From Eubacteriales bacterium (lineage in GTDB: Bacteria > Bacillota > Clostridia > Lachnospirales > Lachnospiraceae), in NCBI GenBank assembly GCA_030536995.1, contig JAUNOY010000008.1:1-64000 (forward strand): DNA of 64,000 nt, written 5' to 3'. A program made the position numbers and the translations under genes. The notes beneath the pieces are model-generated. The model was given only the letters and a program-made list of their open reading frames with translations. It searched no databases and was not told where the DNA came from. This document shows, in pieces, positions 60,802 to 64,000 of the stretch; positions within the stretch are counted from its first letter, which is position 1; every line of letters begins with the position of its first letter.

Positions 60802-61779
60802 TTATCTGATCAGCGGAATTTCATATCCCCAGGATTTACGAAGTCCATCCATAATTTCCATTACCTTAATAGTTTCCTCATGAGGCATTTCCGGACATTC
60901 CAACCTTCCCTTCTCAATCGCGTTCACACAGGAAAGCACTTCGAATCTGTATCCTCTTTCCTCCGGCCGGAAGGTACGTTTAAAGATTTCTCTGTACTCT
61001 TTGTCATATACTGTAATGGTTTCCGGATTATTGATATTTTCTACAGAAATATATCCGTCTTTGCCATAAATCATACCGTTTCTCTCTGACATTGCAGAAG
61101 CGTTGCTGTGAAGAACAGCCATTTTTCCTCCTTCAAAGGTCATGGTTACACTGTCAATAATGTCAACACCGCCCTGGAACACTGCAGTTCCTGTGCAGTC
61201 TGTCATAGTATCTCCAAATACCATTCTCGCAAAGTTAATCGGATATACGGTCAAATCGAGAAGCGCGCCTCCTGCAAGCTCCGGTTTCACGATTCTTTCC
61301 GCTTTCATAACATCGTAGTTCAAATTTGCCATAAGAGAGGTTACTTCTCCGATCATTCCTTTTTCAATAATCTCGTTGATAACAACTCTTGCAGGCATAT
61401 ATCTTGTCCAGATTGCTTCCGTAATCAGAAGATTTCTTTCTTTTGCCAGCGCACAGAGTTCTCGCGCCTGCTCCGCATTTACGGTAAAACTCTTCTCACA
61501 GAGAACATGCTTTCCTGCCTCCAGACTCATTTTTGCATGTTTAAAATGATGAGAGTGCGGCGTTGCAATGTAGACAAGCTGCACCTGTGGGTCTTCCAGC
61601 ATCTCCTCATAAGAACCATATGCTTTTTCAATCCCGAATTTCTCTGCAAAAGCCTTTGATTTCTCCAGACTTCTGGACGCAACTGCAACAACTTCTGCCT
61701 CTTCGAGCTCACTTACTGTCTGCGCCATTGTTCCGGCAATGTTTCCGGCTCCGAGAAGAGCCATTTTTAATTTTCCCAT
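60802..61779 (-). CDS. Gfo/Idh/MocA family oxidoreductase
   Basis: A 325-residue NAD(P)-dependent oxidoreductase: Rossmann start MALLGAGNIAGTMAQ, the CEKS motif (HVLCEKSFTVN, catalytic Lys), and the C-terminal beta domain. It is intact in both motifs, unlike the Gfo/Idh-like domain at 12.7 kb. Possible substrates are sugars or inositols. GGGAGG before the ATG; 21 bases after the thioesterase gene. Confidence 0.88.
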   Translation of the reverse strand: MGKLKMALLGAGNIAGTMAQTVSELEEAEVVAVASRSLEKSKAFAEKFGIEKAYGSYEEMLEDPQVQLVYIATPHSHHFKHAKMSLEAGKHVLCEKSFTVNAEQARELCALAKERNLLITEAIWTRYMPARVVINEIIEKGMIGEVTSLMANLNYDVMKAERIVKPELAGGALLDLTVYPINFARMVFGDTMTDCTGTAVFQGGVDIIDSVTMTFEGGKMAVLHSNASAMSERNGMIYGKDGYISVENINNPETITVYDKEYREIFKRTFRPEERGYRFEVLSCVNAIEKGRLECPEMPHEETIKVMEIMDGLRKSWGYEIPLIR

Positions 61780-61800
61780 TGTAAAAACCTCCCGTTTTTA

Positions 61801-62508
61801 TTATTTCATAAATTCTATTACTGCGTATGCTTCCCCAATTTCATTTTCAAGAAGAACCACAACCTTATCTTCTTCATTATACACTCCGGGATAAATCACA
61901 TCCCCCAGTCTCGCCTGCTTTTTATACTCTGCCCGCATCTGATGAAGGTTAAATCCTTCCGGAAGATAATCCTCTGCCATACAAACATACTGACAGTTAT
62001 TTACATGATGATTCGTATCCAGATGATGCTTCTGCACCGGAAACTCCTGCTTTGAAACAAAGCCTTCCGGAAGACTTATCTTCCTTTGCGCGTACTCCAT
62101 ATCAAGCTTCGCAGACAATTCATATCCCTTTGTATCTTCCTCTCTCAGTTTTTCCGGAATACCTGTCAGAAGATTCACATGTGTCCAGAAAGAGTTCGCA
62201 TAAGCAAGTCTTTCCCCGTTCTCTGTCTCCAGAGTAAAATTACGTTTTCCCATAAAGCCCCGAAATTCATAGGGCGCTGTCATTACAGTCACACGTTCTC
62301 CCAAATGTGGAAAACGGTTTACAACCACCTGCCACGCAGACAAAACCCACACTCGCTCTCTCTTATTTACTGCTTCCATTCCCTGTCCGATTGACTCAGA
62401 ATGAAAGGTGCAGCAATCCTGAAAATAATTCAGGATTCCCGGAAGTGTCAGGCATCCGTTTTCCCCAATTTCACTGTATCGAATACGGCTGTCAAAGCTA
62501 TAACCCAT
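61801..62508 (-). CDS. Acyl-ACP thioesterase (FatA-type hotdog)
   Basis: A 235-residue double hotdog protein: GYSFDSRIRYSEIGENGCLTLPGILNYFQDCC at the N-terminus (short fragments listed), then GFMGKRNF, and the second half LDTNHHVNNCQYV with the catalytic Asn/His pair as in FatA. It releases free fatty acids from acyl-ACP. It starts the large collinear gene run and has an extended -10 promoter at 62578-62586. Confidence 0.88.
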   Translation of the reverse strand: MGYSFDSRIRYSEIGENGCLTLPGILNYFQDCCTFHSESIGQGMEAVNKRERVWVLSAWQVVVNRFPHLGERVTVMTAPYEFRGFMGKRNFTLETENGERLAYANSFWTHVNLLTGIPEKLREEDTKGYELSAKLDMEYAQRKISLPEGFVSKQEFPVQKHHLDTNHHVNNCQYVCMAEDYLPEGFNLHQMRAEYKKQARLGDVIYPGVYNEEDKVVVLLENEIGEAYAVIEFMK

Positions 62509-62577
62509 TTCTTTTCATCCTCTTTTCTGTTTATGCCTGCGATTTCCACCGTTTTTTCCGGTTTCATCTGTCGTTTC

Positions 62578-62586
62578 ATTATATCA
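62578..62586 (-). promoter_or_regulatory. Extended -10 promoter of the thioesterase run
   Basis: Minus-strand TGATATAAT (TG, one base, TATAAT) at 62578-62586. The -35 at 17-base spacing is poor, so this looks like an extended -10 promoter. Confidence 0.6.
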
Positions 62587-62674
62587 CAGGCATTTTTTTT
62601 GTGCTATATTTTTATATCCTTCCCATTTATTTTCTCCTCCGTGTAGTAAGCACGGCAATCTCACAAAAGTTTTG

Positions 62675-62703
62675 TTGACAATTTTATCCTCAAAATCTAT
62701 AAT
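62675..62703 (+). promoter_or_regulatory. Consensus promoter of the right-edge operon
   Basis: Perfect TTGACA (62675-62680), 17-base spacer, perfect TATAAT (62698-62703), directed at the small ORF at 62721 and the transglutaminase-like gene at 62892. Confidence 0.9.
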
Positions 62704-62720
62704 TATGCACATAAACACTT

Positions 62721-62873
62721 ATGAAACTCTTTATTTTTCTGTGCATTTCGACTGATATTGTGTCGTTTTTTGAAAAACAAGCACAAAGAAAACGGAAAAC
62801 TCACACATCTGCTGCAGACTGGATTTTCCTTATCGGTCTGGCATGCGGTTACATTATACAAATGCTGATTTAA
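62721..62873 (+). CDS. Possible small membrane protein
   Basis: A 50-residue reading frame that starts about 11 bases after the predicted transcription start and ends 18 bases before the transglutaminase-like gene. It has a hydrophobic start, a basic centre (KQAQRKRKTH) and a C-terminal membrane helix (DWIFLIGLACGYIIQMLI). No clear ribosome binding site. It may be a leader ORF or a small protein; the topology is the main support. Confidence 0.4.
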   Translation: MKLFIFLCISTDIVSFFEKQAQRKRKTHTSAADWIFLIGLACGYIIQMLI

Positions 62874-62891
62874 ATTACAGGAGGTTTACTT

Positions 62892-64000
62892 ATGAATCCA
62901 AATCACACGCTTCGTTACTTAAATATCGGGCTTCCGGAAAATATTCTCCGCTTAAAACTGGGCGGACACTTGGCAGACGCTGTCCGTCTGATTGACCGCC
63001 AGTTGGAAAACACCTCCATCCCTGAAACACTTCGCTGCTGTCTGATTGCCCAGCGGGAAATCTGTCTGCGTCTGCCCTCTGACTATCCCTATACAAAATC
63101 AGAAGCATTAAAGCTTGTGCAGGCTCATATTCCGGACTTCTCCGAAAAAGAATTTGACGAACGCGAAGACGCAGGAAAAATCGGCTGGATTTTTCTCAAT
63201 AATGAAAAGCGCTATTTTGGACGCTTTTTTGAAACTATGATGAAAACAGACGACAGCATTGTTTCCCGAATTGTAAATTATCTCCCGGGAGAGGAAGTTC
63301 CCGATGCAAATGCAAGTCATCCTACCTTACTTGACGACAGCATGGCATATATGAAAAAACACGGCGAAATCAGCAATCGCATCCGCATTTGTGCTTCTTT
63401 AAAAGTAAATGACGATGTTTTTTCGCCTGAAATGTTCATCCGCGCTCACCTTCCCATTCCGGCAGACTGTTCTCAGCAAAGCGATATCGTTATCGAAAAA
63501 ATTGAACCTGCCGGAGCTGTTCTGGCTCAGCCGGATGCTCCCCAGAGAACTGTCTGCTGGGAGAAAACCATGACAGAAAACCATTCATTCACTGTAGAGT
63601 ATTCTTATACACATACTGCCAGATACAGAGACGCCTATCATCTGAGCGCCCGTGAACTGGCTGCCGGCTGTACAGATGCTCCTCTTACAGAAGAAGAACG
63701 GAAGTTATACACACAGGAAGAGACTCCGCACATTACTTTTACACCATATATCCGTGCGCTTGTGGATTCTCTGACCGCCGGACTGGAAGACCCTCTGGAC
63801 AAGGCAAGAGCTTTTTATGATTTCATCACCAAAAACATGACTTATACCTTTATGCCGGAATATTTTGTTCTGGAAAACATATCGGAATCCTGTGCAAGAA
63901 ATTATACAGGAGACTGCGGTGTTTTTGCCCTCTTATTTATTACCCTGTGCAGATGTGCCGGGATTCCGGCCTGCTGGCAGAGCGGACTTTGTGCAAAGCC
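62892..64000 (+). CDS. Transglutaminase-like protein, truncated by the window edge
   Basis: An open frame of at least 369 codons that runs off the right end. AGGAGG (62879-62884) lies 7 bases before the ATG. The N-terminal 200 residues are helical and unassigned. Near the end, FYDFITKNMTYTF and TGDCGVFALLFITLCRCAGIPA are the transglutaminase-core pattern, with the catalytic Cys in GDCGVFA; the His/Asp of the triad would be beyond the window. Such proteins are peptidases or transferases in Gram-positives. No signal peptide is seen. Confidence 0.85.
   Translation, partial: MNPNHTLRYLNIGLPENILRLKLGGHLADAVRLIDRQLENTSIPETLRCCLIAQREICLRLPSDYPYTKSEALKLVQAHIPDFSEKEFDEREDAGKIGWIFLNNEKRYFGRFFETMMKTDDSIVSRIVNYLPGEEVPDANASHPTLLDDSMAYMKKHGEISNRIRICASLKVNDDVFSPEMFIRAHLPIPADCSQQSDIVIEKIEPAGAVLAQPDAPQRTVCWEKTMTENHSFTVEYSYTHTARYRDAYHLSARELAAGCTDAPLTEEERKLYTQEETPHITFTPYIRALVDSLTAGLEDPLDKARAFYDFITKNMTYTFMPEYFVLENISESCARNYTGDCGVFALLFITLCRCAGIPACWQSGLCAK

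Overview
The window looks like a chromosomal segment of a Gram-positive, low-to-middle GC Clostridia bacterium, most likely Lachnospiraceae (a Blautia-like gut commensal is my best guess; this rests on gene content and style, not on a search). Pointers are the rpmG-secE-nusG-rplK-rplA order, glgC/glgD pairs, a lysyl-tRNA synthetase with a C-terminal tRNA-binding domain, LytTR/GHKL signalling, KtrAB, and AGGAGG-type ribosome binding sites. Most genes lie on the minus strand. I see no rRNA, tRNA, CRISPR array or intact insertion sequence.

Layout. 1-2.8 kb: an AT-rich plus-strand patch with a LytTR regulator, a DUF3021-type membrane protein and a two-gene ABC transporter. 2.8-3.8 kb: a D,D-carboxypeptidase. 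4.0-6.4 kb: the rpmG-secE-nusG-rplK-rplA operon, with two copies of an L1-binding RNA element. 6.4-14.1 kb: a six-gene minus-strand operon (cytidylyltransferase/oxidoreductase-like fusion, TPR-like protein, degenerate LicD-like protein, acetolactate-synthase-like TPP enzyme, SDR, aldose-epimerase-like protein). 14.1-17.6 kb: a second surface-glycan operon (priming sugar-phosphate transferase, GT2, membrane acyltransferase). 17.7-20.8 kb: glgC-glgD and an HD hydrolase. 20.9-25 kb: small regulators and hypotheticals, including a DUF2812/PadR pair with two near-identical palindromic operators. 25.0-31.5 kb: a polyamine operon (arginine decarboxylase, spermidine synthase, agmatinase, carboxynorspermidine synthase and decarboxylase, YczE-type membrane protein), preceded by about 440 bp of non-coding, hairpin-rich DNA. 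31.9-34.2 kb: hemerythrin and a PlsY/glycolipid synthase pair.

34.2-45.0 kb is the most plastic part: an ABC exporter, a fragment of lysS, a GHKL kinase/LytTR regulator with an ABC-2 transporter and a large lipoprotein, an AbiE-type toxin-antitoxin pair, and a decayed regulator gene carrying a KVDI heptad array. The lysS fragment at 36.2 kb matches the 3' part of the intact lysS at 45.2 kb, so this stretch appears bracketed by a partial duplication. 45.0-62.6 kb is a long collinear housekeeping run (lysS, greA, dusB, birA, argF, SPFH/NfeD, rRNA methylase, ktrAB, pfkA, dnaE, cvfB-like, Gfo/Idh oxidoreductase, acyl-ACP thioesterase). A small membrane ORF and a truncated transglutaminase-like gene run off the right edge.

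The best candidates for something undescribed are the 6.4-14.1 kb operon, where two proteins keep family folds but have lost signature active-site or cofactor motifs, and the lipoprotein/ABC/two-component module at 36.2-42.4 kb. Regulatory RNA and operator sites (L1 mimics, PadR operators, the AbiE palindrome, the speA leader) are directly visible.
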